Shown piece after piece: positions 1 through 8,249 of a stretch of DNA of 64,000 bases. Below the pieces are notes generated by a model that was not told where the DNA came from, searched no databases, and worked only from the letters and a program-made list of their open reading frames with translations. The position numbers were made by a program, and so were the translations under genes. Positions within the stretch are counted from its first letter, which is position 1. Every line of letters begins with the position of its first letter. Source of the DNA: an uncultured Lachnospiraceae bacterium (lineage in GTDB: Bacteria; Bacillota; Clostridia; Lachnospirales; Lachnospiraceae); assembly GCA_900315735.1 (NCBI GenBank), contig ONAD01000018.1, forward strand, positions 1-64,000, given 5' to 3'.

Positions 1-2212
1 CTTCATTTGTTCCAAATATCAACTGCTCTGCTGTACGATTTCCTGCCAACTCATCAATTACAGATTCTGCAATATTGCCATTTTCTTTATCTTTCCTCGC
101 TACAGATAAATCAATATCTGTTAAAGTCCCTTCTGGAAGATTGGTGCCAAGGATATTCCATTTTGTCTGACCACTATTTTCCGAAAGAGATAAAGTAATA
201 TCTTTCCCCTGTAATGCTGTAAGCACTTTCTGGCTTACTGTAGAATTCGTTAATTCTGTCTCCACGGTTGAACCTTTTTCTGCCTCGTTCAACTTTTCAA
301 TTAGTTCATCATCCGTTGTAACTTTCTGACCATATAGTTCATATCCAAATTCTGTTTGTCTTCCATAATGATCGTAATATATTTCTTCATAATCCTCTGG
401 TATGGTAAATTTCGTTATTGGAATTTCGCTATCATAGGTCCATTTATACCCATCTGGCAACTGAACTTTCTTTCCTTTTTCACACCAAATATACTGTGTT
501 CCAAGATCTATGTAATCATCTCCATCTAACGAATACATTACCAATTTCAATCTGTTCTTCTTATAATTAGGAAAAAGATAATATAAAGTTTCTTCATTTT
601 TTGTAATACTTTTCAATGTCCAATCCCCCTGATATTCAGCGCCTTCCGGATGCTCCTGAGGAAGATCAAACATAACCTCTTTCTTTAATTCATCTAAATT
701 ATTGAGATTTGCTGTATCACATGCCACAAACCGATATTCTGTTGCATATGTAGCATCTGACTTTAAATATTTATACTTCACATTAATCAAAGATTGCGTA
801 TTATACTCTGCCACCAAGTTAAAATAATTTAACCACACACCATCAAATCCATCGTTTTCTACTCCAATTGTGCCTTTCACTCTAATTTCTTCTTCCGGAT
901 CAAACATATGCCATTGTTTAAATCCATCTGCCATATTATCAGGCTTTGTATCTGTATAATTTTTTAATATATCTTCATATTTTGTTCCTGCCGGATAATC
1001 TTTTTGTTCTTCTTCCGTTTTTACATTTCCATTTTTATCAATATATGTTCTTGTTACCTTTAATGGATAATTTTCATATTGAGCAGTGACAATAATATAC
1101 TGATATGGATTATCAGTAACTGTGTCACCACCCCACGACATTTTTTCCCAGCATAAAAATGCATGTTCTTTGTCCCTATCTGCATCTTCTGGCAATGCGA
1201 CTTTTGCAGCTGCATCCTCAGTACTCTCACCAATTGTACACAATACATCTCCATATAAATAGCTTCCTCTATGATTCTTATCCATATATTCCAACACAAC
1301 TGGTAAATAACGCTTTTCATAAACTGGAACTAATGCAATTTCATCTCCTGAAAAATATGCTTTTATCCACCCTTTAAAGGCTCCCAACTCTGCATCTGAG
1401 TTTAACTCATAATTCTCTCCTAAAACTTCCTTATAATCTGTTCTTAACGGAACATCTTTTACTACACGTTTAATTAAATAAGGTTCCGCATCTTCTTCAT
1501 AATGCATATTAAATGCTTCTTTACTATACAGTGCAATTGTTTGATTTTTGTTTACATTGGCACACTCACCATTCTGATATATATTCACATAATAAGGTGA
1601 TAGTTCATTACTATCATAAAGTGATGTATAAAATTCATACGTCGAATTTCCTGATGTATCATATATATGGCAATCACGTATGTACCATTCACATGGATAT
1701 AAATCTGCCACCTGCACAGTTCCTGCATAAATACCATTTTCCTGTAATTTTAATTCAAATTCTTTTGTTTCATTATAATCATCTTCATAGCTTGTCCTCG
1801 TACATATATCCATATATGCTGTATCTTTCAACCCTACATTGTCTGTCGCTACAATTTTAAATGTAATCTCACCCCCATCTTCTACATTAAGATTCGTACC
1901 TGGCTCGACGCTCATTTCCACCTTTTCGATTACAGGATCTTCTTTATCTTCATTAACTGACATTGTTGATGCCTCATCATCCATAGTTTCCATATCAATA
2001 TTCTGTTCTCCCGATATTGCATCTATATCTATCAATGAATTGTCCGAAACTTCAGTTGTTTCTTCGTTTACTTCCTCAGTTGCTTCTTCCAAAGTTTCTT
2101 CTTGTAAACCAGAATTATGCTGACTCTCCTCCGCCCTAGCCATCATCGCTGGTGAAGTTACTGGTGCTGACATCATAACCGCCATAATTATTGCTATCCA
2201 CTTTTTCTTCAT
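1..2212 (-). CDS. Large secreted surface protein, C-terminus outside the window
   Basis: The frame stays open from an ATG at 2212 to the window edge (about 737 residues, no stop). It follows a good site, GAGGAGAAC, 8 nt before the ATG. Residues 1-27 are a signal peptide (MKKKWIAIIMAVMM, ending near AMMARAEE). Next comes an acidic Glu/Thr-rich linker, an Ig-like region (about 85-190), then several blocks of the type YxDKxG...F.GW/F.QW, resembling the Listeria-Bacteroides (Flg_new/InlB B) repeats of adhesins. It is the last visible gene of the minus-strand surface operon starting at 7086, 3 nt after its upstream neighbour. Exact function is unknown; a cell-wall or matrix-type adhesin is the best guess. 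The anchor, if any, is beyond the left edge. Confidence 0.72.
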   Translation of the reverse strand, partial: MKKKWIAIIMAVMMSAPVTSPAMMARAEESQHNSGLQEETLEEATEEVNEETTEVSDNSLIDIDAISGEQNIDMETMDDEASTMSVNEDKEDPVIEKVEMSVEPGTNLNVEDGGEITFKIVATDNVGLKDTAYMDICTRTSYEDDYNETKEFELKLQENGIYAGTVQVADLYPCEWYIRDCHIYDTSGNSTYEFYTSLYDSNELSPYYVNIYQNGECANVNKNQTIALYSKEAFNMHYEEDAEPYLIKRVVKDVPLRTDYKEVLGENYELNSDAELGAFKGWIKAYFSGDEIALVPVYEKRYLPVVLEYMDKNHRGSYLYGDVLCTIGESTEDAAAKVALPEDADRDKEHAFLCWEKMSWGGDTVTDNPYQYIIVTAQYENYPLKVTRTYIDKNGNVKTEEEQKDYPAGTKYEDILKNYTDTKPDNMADGFKQWHMFDPEEEIRVKGTIGVENDGFDGVWLNYFNLVAEYNTQSLINVKYKYLKSDATYATEYRFVACDTANLNNLDELKKEVMFDLPQEHPEGAEYQGDWTLKSITKNEETLYYLFPNYKKNRLKLVMYSLDGDDYIDLGTQYIWCEKGKKVQLPDGYKWTYDSEIPITKFTIPEDYEEIYYDHYGRQTEFGYELYGQKVTTDDELIEKLNEAEKGSTVETELTNSTVSQKVLTALQGKDITLSLSENSGQTKWNILGTNLPEGTLTDIDLSVARKDKENGNIAESVIDELAGNRTAEQLIFGTNE

Positions 2213-2215
2213 AAA

Positions 2216-2836
2216 TTAGTTCTCCTCTATTTTCTGAACCTGATTCGCATATGCATAATATGGTCTACCATCTATTCGAACTTCATAATATATATTTCCT
2301 TCTTGACTTGTATGTTCTGAATAAACATCCCATTCCGTTCCCTGTTCCACAAGTATTGCATCTCCATACTCCTCCTCCTCTGGTTTTCCTATCAGATACG
2401 TTCCCCTTGAATCGGTTACTTTTATCCGGAATAAAACTTTATCCGAAAGAACTTGTACTGCATCAGCATCTAAATATCGGGTTTTACCATCCACCTTTAT
2501 TTTGTAATATGTAGTTCCTTCTTTCTCATTTTCGCAAACCTCATATACATCGTACTGTTCCCCCTGCAAACCGAAGAATCCATCTTTTGCGTCAGCAGAC
2601 GGAACATCGGGAACATAAGTACCGCTTCCACTTATAATCGCAACCCGAAATAACACTGGTTCTTCGCTTTCCGTTTCTGTCTCTATTTCTTCTGCTTGTC
2701 TATCAGTTGCTTCTATAATTGTTTCCTGTTCTGTCACTTTTTCTGTATTAATATCCTGTTTTCCACACCCTATAGCAAACTGTGATACACCCAGTGCTAC
2801 AAGCAAATTCATCATTATTCTCCCATTTCTTTTCAT
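2216..2836 (-). CDS. Lipoprotein with two SH3-like repeats
   Basis: A 206-residue protein with a lipoprotein signal (lipobox FAIGC, Cys24), so it should be lipid-anchored outside the membrane. After an acidic linker there are two similar blocks, each starting VLFR(V/I) and running through GTY...Y-V-Y...YY.(I/V)...DG(K/R)..Y, which look like bacterial SH3-type folds of about 65 residues. It ends in QKIEEN, nearly the same ending (QKTEEN) as the next lipoprotein upstream, and the gene junctions are nearly identical, pointing to a local duplication. It has no catalytic motif; a wall-binding or complex-forming accessory of the operon is likely. Third residue onward is basic; the ATG overlaps the upstream RBS/stop region as expected for coupled genes. 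Confidence 0.72.
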   Translation of the reverse strand: MKRNGRIMMNLLVALGVSQFAIGCGKQDINTEKVTEQETIIEATDRQAEEIETETESEEPVLFRVAIISGSGTYVPDVPSADAKDGFFGLQGEQYDVYEVCENEKEGTTYYKIKVDGKTRYLDADAVQVLSDKVLFRIKVTDSRGTYLIGKPEEEEYGDAILVEQGTEWDVYSEHTSQEGNIYYEVRIDGRPYYAYANQVQKIEEN

Positions 2837-2839
2837 AAA

Positions 2840-3271
2840 TTAGTTCTCCTCTGTCTTCTGACAATTACTTTCTAAAATATAGCGATATGTACCATCCTCT
2901 AACTGTACTACACAAAAATTAACATCTTCTCCTTCGTTATAAACCTCTCTGCAGACATTAAATTCTGTTCCATTTGGCACCTGTTCTACTGGTGGTTCCT
3001 CTAAATAACTGGAACGATCATATAGATTTACCTCAGTACCATTTTCATTTGATACAGTCACTTTATATATCACCTTTTCTAATTGTGGCTTTTCTGTCTC
3101 TTCAATTGCTGTCTCTGTTTCTTCAACAACTTCTGTCTGTTTTTCAGTTTCTTCTACAACAATTTTATTTTCTGTAGAAACCTTGTTGTCAACATTTGTA
3201 CTTCCACACCCTATTACTCCAAATATATTCATTACTAAAAATAAACTTATTAAAATATTTTTCTTTCTCAT
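2840..3271 (-). CDS. Small lipoprotein with one SH3-like repeat
   Basis: A 143-residue protein with a lipobox (GVIGC, Cys22), an acidic Thr/Glu-rich spacer (about 30-65) and one C-terminal block, VIYKVTVS to CQKTEEN, that resembles each of the two repeats of the following lipoprotein. Its ATG overlaps the stop of the upstream cohesin-like gene by 4 nt (ATGA), so translation is probably coupled. Two extra cysteines in the C-terminal domain could form a disulfide outside the cell. No enzymatic motif is present. The protein probably serves the same surface assembly as its neighbours; that is inferred from the operon only. Confidence 0.7.
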   Translation of the reverse strand: MRKKNILISLFLVMNIFGVIGCGSTNVDNKVSTENKIVVEETEKQTEVVEETETAIEETEKPQLEKVIYKVTVSNENGTEVNLYDRSSYLEEPPVEQVPNGTEFNVCREVYNEGEDVNFCVVQLEDGTYRYILESNCQKTEEN

Positions 3272-4200
3272 CTTCTTTTCCTTCCTGCATATACCGCACT
3301 TGCTATTAACAGTAAAATCAGGCTGCTCATCACTATAACAGCACTATCCATTTCTTTTTCTTCTTTATTTGCTTTTTTTACTTTTATCTTTTTATTTATT
3401 TCCGTATTTTCTATTTCAGGAGAAGCCTTTTCTGTCTCTGTTTCTTTTGTTGCTGTATCTTCGGTTGCTGTATCTTCGGTTGCTGTATCTTCGGTTGTAT
3501 GCTCTGTATCTTTTCCATCCTCAGTTTTCATCAAAACCTCTGGATTATCTGCTGCTGCCTCTGAATCTGTCAGTGCACCTGTTACATTATTACTGCTATC
3601 CACTGAGACAGTACCAGAATTACCCTCTTTATCTTTGTCCTCCGGTGCTCCATACTCATCCAGTGTGTTCTCAATAATTTCATCTTTTGCCAATGTTCCG
3701 CTTTCGTCGGCTGAATCCTCCCATTTTCCATCACTCTGCTGATATTTTATGTTATAAGGAATATCATTTAAGTCATCTGAATTATCAATCAAATCATTTA
3801 TCTGTAATTTGGGCTGATAAGACTGGCCTTCTTTCAACTGGAAAACCGCATTAATAATGATGCCATGAGCCTTCGTAACCGTTGGATATAGAATCACATA
3901 ATGTATCTTGGAATTTTCTGCATCATAATTTATATCTGCCATGGAACTATTGAGAGAATTTCCAATACTGCTGCTTATAAATGTTACTTTTTCCGAATCA
4001 AAAAAAAGTTCTGCATCAATGCCGCCAAGGCTTGAGACACCATCCAGATAAATAGATACCTGAATGGTGCCATCTGACAATGCCTGCGCTGTCTGCACAT
4101 AAAACGTTGCATTGTCAGAAGCCTTAGCCGCTATTGATCCAGACTGAAAAAATAACATGATTATCAAAATATTAATCATTACTTTATTTAATTTTTTCAT
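3268..4200 (-). CDS. Cohesin-like domain surface protein with C-terminal membrane anchor
   Basis: 310 residues: signal peptide (1-27), a domain at about 30-160 with the hallmark of cohesin/CBM-like jelly rolls (alternating strands, GGIDAELFFD, VTFISSSIG, AVFQLKEG), a long acidic low-complexity stalk, and a C-terminal transmembrane helix ending AGRKRR. There is no LPXTG motif, so anchoring is by the helix. The stalk holds TEDTA repeated three times, made by a 15-bp DNA repeat near 3449-3497. It starts 21 nt after the BIG2 gene and overlaps the next gene. Known cohesins bind dockerins, but no dockerin is visible here, so partner and role are unknown. Confidence 0.75.
   Translation of the reverse strand: MKKLNKVMINILIIMLFFQSGSIAAKASDNATFYVQTAQALSDGTIQVSIYLDGVSSLGGIDAELFFDSEKVTFISSSIGNSLNSSMADINYDAENSKIHYVILYPTVTKAHGIIINAVFQLKEGQSYQPKLQINDLIDNSDDLNDIPYNIKYQQSDGKWEDSADESGTLAKDEIIENTLDEYGAPEDKDKEGNSGTVSVDSSNNVTGALTDSEAAADNPEVLMKTEDGKDTEHTTEDTATEDTATEDTATKETETEKASPEIENTEINKKIKVKKANKEEKEMDSAVIVMSSLILLLIASAVYAGRKRR
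3449..3500. repeat. 15-bp tandem repeat inside the cohesin-like gene
   Basis: The unit GTTGCTGTATCTTCG (plus strand) is repeated three times in a row with a fourth imperfect start. It codes TEDTA in the stalk. Because the unit is a multiple of three, changes in copy number would alter stalk length without a frameshift. Confidence 0.85.
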
Positions 4201-4221
4201 CTTTATTCATTGCACCTGTAC

Positions 4222-7086
4222 TTAAAACTTATATTTCTTTTTTAAACTGTTCATCTTTCCTACAGAAACTACCAACAATGCGACTGCACATACCATTAAA
4301 ATCATATATGCCATTACATGGTTGTTATCTCCTGTTTTTAATGTTGTTGCTGCACCTGCAGCTACATTTGCAGCAGATGTTGTGCCTGTTGGATTTGTAA
4401 CACCTGTGTCCGGTGTTGTGGTCGGAGTTGTTCCGGTTCCTTTATCCGCCTCTTTTACGGTAATGGTACAGCTTGCAGTTTTATCTCCTACCGTTGCTGT
4501 AATTGTTGCTGCTCCAGCAGCTTTTGCAGTAAGGACTCCATCTTCTACCGTAATCACTTTGTCGTCAGAGCTCTTCCATACTACAGTCTTATTATCCGTT
4601 GTTGTCTCCGGATTATAAAGAACAGACAATACTTCTGTTGTACCGACCTGCATCTCTGTAATTACTTTATCGAATGCAATGCTGTCTAATGGAATTTCTT
4701 TTACCTTTAATGTCTTACTTACTGTGTATACTTCTGTATTTCCTGCACCATCTGTTGCCTGAATTGTTGCAGTAACATCTACCGTTCCAGCTTTTAAGAA
4801 ACGAATTTCCATACTCTCGTTCAAATTACTGCCTGCCGAAGCTCTCTTGATATTATTTGCATTTTCAATCACTGCAATTGTTTCATCTGATGATTTCCAG
4901 GAAATTGTGATATCATCTGTGATATTATTCTTATTTAATATGTCCTGAAGATTCAGCATATCAAATAAATTCATGCTCTGTCCCTTGAGTACTTCATCTG
5001 CTCCGTTAAATGCAACTGTTTCTGCAATATCTTCCGTCATATGATTTTCTTTTACCGTAACTGTTGCATTTGCTGTATATGGCTGACCGGTTGCGCTGTT
5101 AATGGTTTTGGTAGTTGCTGTAATTGTTGTTGTTCCCTCTTTCTTGGCAACAATCATACCTGTTACAGCATCCACTGTTGCAACTTCTTCATTGGAAGAA
5201 GTCCATGTTACAGTTGTATCATCATCGGTATCCTGCGGATTTACCTTTGCATTTAAAACTGTTGTCTTTCCACGTTCTACTGTAACATCTGAAAGTGAAA
5301 TGTCTGTTATATGTTTTGGAACTTTGATTGTACAGGTTGTCTTTGTTCCATTCCATGCTGTTGCTGTAATCGTAGCTGTTCCTCCTGCAACTGCTTTTAC
5401 AACTGCCTTCTTACTATCTGTCGGGTCTGCTGTGACTGTTGCAACTTTGTCATCAGAACTGCTCCAGGTTATTTTCTGGTTATCATCTGTATTATTTGCA
5501 GGTGCAATTGCTGCTTCCAGATTTTCTTCCTCTCCTGCCTCTAATACTGCATTCTTTACATTTAATGTTATTTTATTAATTGGTATTTCTTTTACCTTTA
5601 CAGTAACTGTTGCACTGATTCCATTGTAGCTGGTAATTGTAACTGTCGCTGTTCCTGCTTTCTTTGCTACAAGTTTTCCTGCAGCATCTACACTTACAAC
5701 ATCTTCTTTAGATGACTGGAATGTAACGTCCTTGCTATCTGTTGTATCTGACGGATTAAATGTATATGTAATTACAGCCGTCTGATTCTTTGTCATCTCA
5801 ATTGTCTTTTCATCCGGTACAATTTTCTTCAAAGGAGAATCTACTGTAACGGTACACTCTGCTGTACAACTACCAACCTGTGCAGTGATTACTGCTCCAC
5901 CAACAGCCTTTGCGGTAATTGTTCCATCCGTACCAACCGATACACTGTCCGGATCACTGCTCTTCCATGCAACTGTCTTATCATCGGTTGTATCTTCCGG
6001 ATTATAAGTTACTGTTAATTTATTGCTTTCTCCACGATGAATGGTTAATGTATCAGGAATTGAAACAGATGTCAGTTTTACTTCCTCTACATCAACATTA
6101 TAAGTAGCACTCTTTGTTCCTACTTTTGCAGTGACAACTGCTTTTCCCTCTTTCAATCCGGTAACCAGACCATTTTTATCTACCTTAGCTACAGTTTTGT
6201 CATCTACACTCCATGTAACTGTTTTATCATCGGTTGTATCTTCCGGTTCATAAACTACTGTTAACTGGGTTGTTTTTCCTTTTTTGATTTTATTCGCTGT
6301 TCCATTAATAGAAATTCCATTTAAAGGAACCGTTACTGTTACTTTACAGGTTGCTGTATATTTTCCAACCTTTGCCGTAATATCTGCTGTGCCCTTTCCG
6401 GTTGCAGTAACAGTTCCATCATCTCCGACTGTTGCAACGTTATTATTGCTGCTCTTCCATGTAACTGTTTCATCTGCATCTGCTGGAGTAACTGTTGCTG
6501 TCAATTTTCCGGTTGAATTTTTGGTTAATTCCAACGTGTTTTTATCCAATGAAATTCCTGTTCCCGGAACAACAACTTTAACATTTGAAGTATTATCTAC
6601 TACACTGCACTGTGATGTAACATCATTAATCTCTAATGAATCATCCAATGCCTCATCGACTACAAGACCTGTATTTACTTTTCCCTTTGCTGCATCTTTT
6701 ACTTTAAAAGTTGCTGTAAATACATTTCCCTTCTTTAAGATTTCGTTTGCCACAATACTTGTATTAATTTTTCCTGTCAAAGTATCATTTAAATCACTAA
6801 TTCCATTGCACTGAAACACAACACCTTTTTCTGCACTTACCAATTCCAGCATATTTTCATCATATGTGAATTTCAGGTTCAGACCTGCAATCAAATTATT
6901 TTCCGGCATATCAACGGTATATACTACCGTATCCCCCCGGTGTAACTCTGTCTTGTCTGCACTAACTACAAAATTAATCTGCTCTGCTGCCTTAACATTC
7001 TGCGGGATTAAATTGCCGCATAAACTAATGACCATAAGAGCAGAAAGAAAAAGTGCTATTTTTCTTTTTAACTTACTCAATCTCAT
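4222..7086 (-). CDS. Large surface protein: cohesin-like domain plus eight BIG2 Ig-like repeats
   Basis: 954 residues. Signal peptide 1-33; cohesin-like domain about 35-165 (AGLNLKFTYDENMLELVSAEKG); then eight BIG2 (bacterial Ig-like 2) repeats of about 80 residues with the pattern I.L....L..G....L.A.V.P......VTWKSS...VATV...G.VTA...G.A.ITA, the seventh being longer and divergent; a Thr-rich linker and a C-terminal membrane segment with KKKYKF tail. TLKTGD just before the helix resembles a weak sortase-type signal. It is the first gene of the operon, with TAGGAGGAG before the ATG and a recognisable promoter upstream. It should act as an adhesin or scaffold outside the wall; the ligand is unknown. 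Confidence 0.85.
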   Translation of the reverse strand: MRLSKLKRKIALFLSALMVISLCGNLIPQNVKAAEQINFVVSADKTELHRGDTVVYTVDMPENNLIAGLNLKFTYDENMLELVSAEKGVVFQCNGISDLNDTLTGKINTSIVANEILKKGNVFTATFKVKDAAKGKVNTGLVVDEALDDSLEINDVTSQCSVVDNTSNVKVVVPGTGISLDKNTLELTKNSTGKLTATVTPADADETVTWKSSNNNVATVGDDGTVTATGKGTADITAKVGKYTATCKVTVTVPLNGISINGTANKIKKGKTTQLTVVYEPEDTTDDKTVTWSVDDKTVAKVDKNGLVTGLKEGKAVVTAKVGTKSATYNVDVEEVKLTSVSIPDTLTIHRGESNKLTVTYNPEDTTDDKTVAWKSSDPDSVSVGTDGTITAKAVGGAVITAQVGSCTAECTVTVDSPLKKIVPDEKTIEMTKNQTAVITYTFNPSDTTDSKDVTFQSSKEDVVSVDAAGKLVAKKAGTATVTITSYNGISATVTVKVKEIPINKITLNVKNAVLEAGEEENLEAAIAPANNTDDNQKITWSSSDDKVATVTADPTDSKKAVVKAVAGGTATITATAWNGTKTTCTIKVPKHITDISLSDVTVERGKTTVLNAKVNPQDTDDDTTVTWTSSNEEVATVDAVTGMIVAKKEGTTTITATTKTINSATGQPYTANATVTVKENHMTEDIAETVAFNGADEVLKGQSMNLFDMLNLQDILNKNNITDDITISWKSSDETIAVIENANNIKRASAGSNLNESMEIRFLKAGTVDVTATIQATDGAGNTEVYTVSKTLKVKEIPLDSIAFDKVITEMQVGTTEVLSVLYNPETTTDNKTVVWKSSDDKVITVEDGVLTAKAAGAATITATVGDKTASCTITVKEADKGTGTTPTTTPDTGVTNPTGTTSAANVAAGAATTLKTGDNNHVMAYMILMVCAVALLVVSVGKMNSLKKKYKF

Positions 7087-7158
7087 CTGTTGCTCCTCCT
7101 ATTTTCTGGTGTAGAATCTCATTTTTTATTTTCCACCTATTACTCCTAGCTTGCTTTC

Positions 7159-7187
7159 ATTTTGCCACATTATTTACTGTGTGTCAA
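7159..7187 (-). promoter_or_regulatory. Promoter of the surface operon
   Basis: Read on the minus strand: -35 TTGACA (7187-7182), a 17-bp spacer and -10 CAAAAT (7164-7159), about 73 bp before the ATG at 7086. The -35 is perfect and the -10 is 4/6. It overlaps one of two operator-like repeats. Confidence 0.6.
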
Positions 7188-7209
7188 TATTTTATTTACA
7201 TCCAGTAAA
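7173..7209. promoter_or_regulatory. Paired operator-like inverted repeats between surface operon and XRE gene
   Basis: Two copies of TTTAC-N5-GTAAA-type inverted repeats lie 22 bp apart: 7195-7209 is perfect (TTTAC/GTAAA) and 7173-7187 has one mismatch (TTTAC/GTCAA) and covers the -35 of the surface operon. Spacing of two helical turns and a position between divergent genes fit binding by the neighbouring XRE regulator; the binding itself is inferred. Confidence 0.5.
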
Positions 7210-7274
7210 TTCGAACGTAGAGAAACTAATACAATCATTAATATAGTGTATACTAATAAGGAAGGAGGGTTGAT

Positions 7275-7640
7275 GTGGCAGAATTTATTGTAAATGCCAA
7301 AGATATCGGTATCAGAATTCGAAACCTGCGTTTGAAGCAGAACAAAACCCAGGCTTACTATGCCGACCTGCTATATATTTCACCATCTTATCTGGCATTG
7401 ATTGAAGCTGGTAAACGAATTCCAAACATTGATGTCTTAGTACGGATATCTACTATTGCCGATGTATCACTGGATTATATTATTTTTGGAAAGGATGATA
7501 GTCTTGACTCCGAGCAAAAGGCTTTTGACCGATTAAGAAGCTCTTACCCGGAAACAGATGTGAAAAAGGCTCTAAAACTAGCCGAATTTTACCTAAAATT
7601 GTCAAAGCAGACTGATTCCGATGAAACAATTGAATTATGA
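7275..7640 (+). CDS. XRE-family helix-turn-helix regulator
   Basis: 121 residues. An N-terminal Cro/CI-type HTH covers about residues 10-66 (IRNLRLKQNKTQAYYADLL, then PSYLALIEAGKRIPN, then LVRISTIADVSLDYIIFG). The tail is a short helical region that may dimerise. The start is GTG at 7275, chosen because GGAGGG lies 5 nt before and the HTH follows at the usual distance. It is divergent from the surface operon, with candidate operators between. It probably regulates that operon and itself; whether it represses or activates cannot be read from the sequence. Confidence 0.85.
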   Translation: MAEFIVNAKDIGIRIRNLRLKQNKTQAYYADLLYISPSYLALIEAGKRIPNIDVLVRISTIADVSLDYIIFGKDDSLDSEQKAFDRLRSSYPETDVKKALKLAEFYLKLSKQTDSDETIEL

Positions 7641-7661
7641 GAAATCATTATTAGCATATAG

Positions 7662-7698
7662 AAAAAAGAAGCAACAGATCACTCTGCTGCTTCTTTTT
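7662..7698. terminator. Bidirectional terminator between XRE gene and khpA
   Basis: A stem of GAAGCAACAGA with CTCTGCTGCTTC (one mismatch) flanked by an A-run on the left and a T-run on the right, so it can stop the XRE transcript on the plus strand and the ffh-rpsP-khpA transcript on the minus strand. Confidence 0.85.
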
Positions 7699-7714
7699 AT
7701 GCCCATCGATATTA

Positions 7715-7942
7715 TTACATAATATCAACGATTACTTTTTTGTTTTCTTTTGAGGCTGCTGCTTTCACAACAGAACGGATTGCCTTTGCAATACGTCCCT
7801 GTTTTCCGATTACCTTACCCATGTCGGACTGAGCTACGCGCAGTTCCAATACAATGGCTTTCTCGTTCTCTGTCTCTGTGACATTGACCTCATCCGGGTA
7901 ATCTACAAGTGATTTTGCAATTACTTCTACTAATTCCTTCAT
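7715..7942 (-). CDS. khpA: KH-domain RNA-binding protein KhpA
   Basis: 75 residues, one type-II KH domain with the GxxG-type loop GKQGR (about residues 43-47) after VAQSDMGKVI, and an amphipathic helix IAKAIRSVVKAAA. KhpA proteins bind RNA, often with KhpB, and affect cell division and elongation in Firmicutes. It follows rpsP by 12 nt, which is the normal order. The usual next genes rimM, trmD and rplS are absent: a terminator follows at once. Confidence 0.93.
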   Translation of the reverse strand: MKELVEVIAKSLVDYPDEVNVTETENEKAIVLELRVAQSDMGKVIGKQGRIAKAIRSVVKAAASKENKKVIVDIM

Positions 7943-7954
7943 AGGTACACCTCA

Positions 7955-8200
7955 CTATTTTACGATACCGGTTGCTTTGAAGATACGGTTTACGGTTTCT
8001 GTTGGCTGTGCGCCGTTTGCTAACCATTTCTTAGCCAGTTCTTCATTTACATGGTACTCACTAGGATCCTTAGTTGGGTCATAAGTTCCGATCTCTTCGA
8101 TGCATTTTCCATCTCTTGGGGAACGGGAATCTGCAACTACAATTCTATAGAAAGGAGCCTTTTTCTGTCCTAATCTTCTTAATCTAATCTTTACTGCCAT
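7955..8200 (-). CDS. rpsP: 30S ribosomal protein S16
   Basis: 81 residues, matching family length. It opens with [20 protein letters not shown], a typical S16 start, and includes the conserved [17 protein letters not shown] segment. S16 binds 16S rRNA in 30S assembly. It has a strong AGGAGGTG site before the ATG and lies 49 nt after ffh, in the usual ffh-rpsP-khpA order. Confidence 0.97.
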   Translation of the reverse strand: MAVKIRLRRLGQKKAPFYRIVVADSRSPRDGKCIEEIGTYDPTKDPSEYHVNEELAKKWLANGAQPTETVNRIFKATGIVK

Positions 8201-8249
8201 TACTGTTTCACCTCCTTGAATTATGCTATCCTAAGCAAATGCTTATATG

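Noticed and set aside
4222-7086. Regular repeats that could suggest a CRISPR array
   Set aside because: They are protein-level BIG2 repeats of about 80 residues inside one open frame, with diverged DNA and no fixed spacers.
1-7086. Cellulosome gene cluster
   Set aside because: Cohesin-like domains are present but no dockerin, CBM or glycoside hydrolase is seen in the window.
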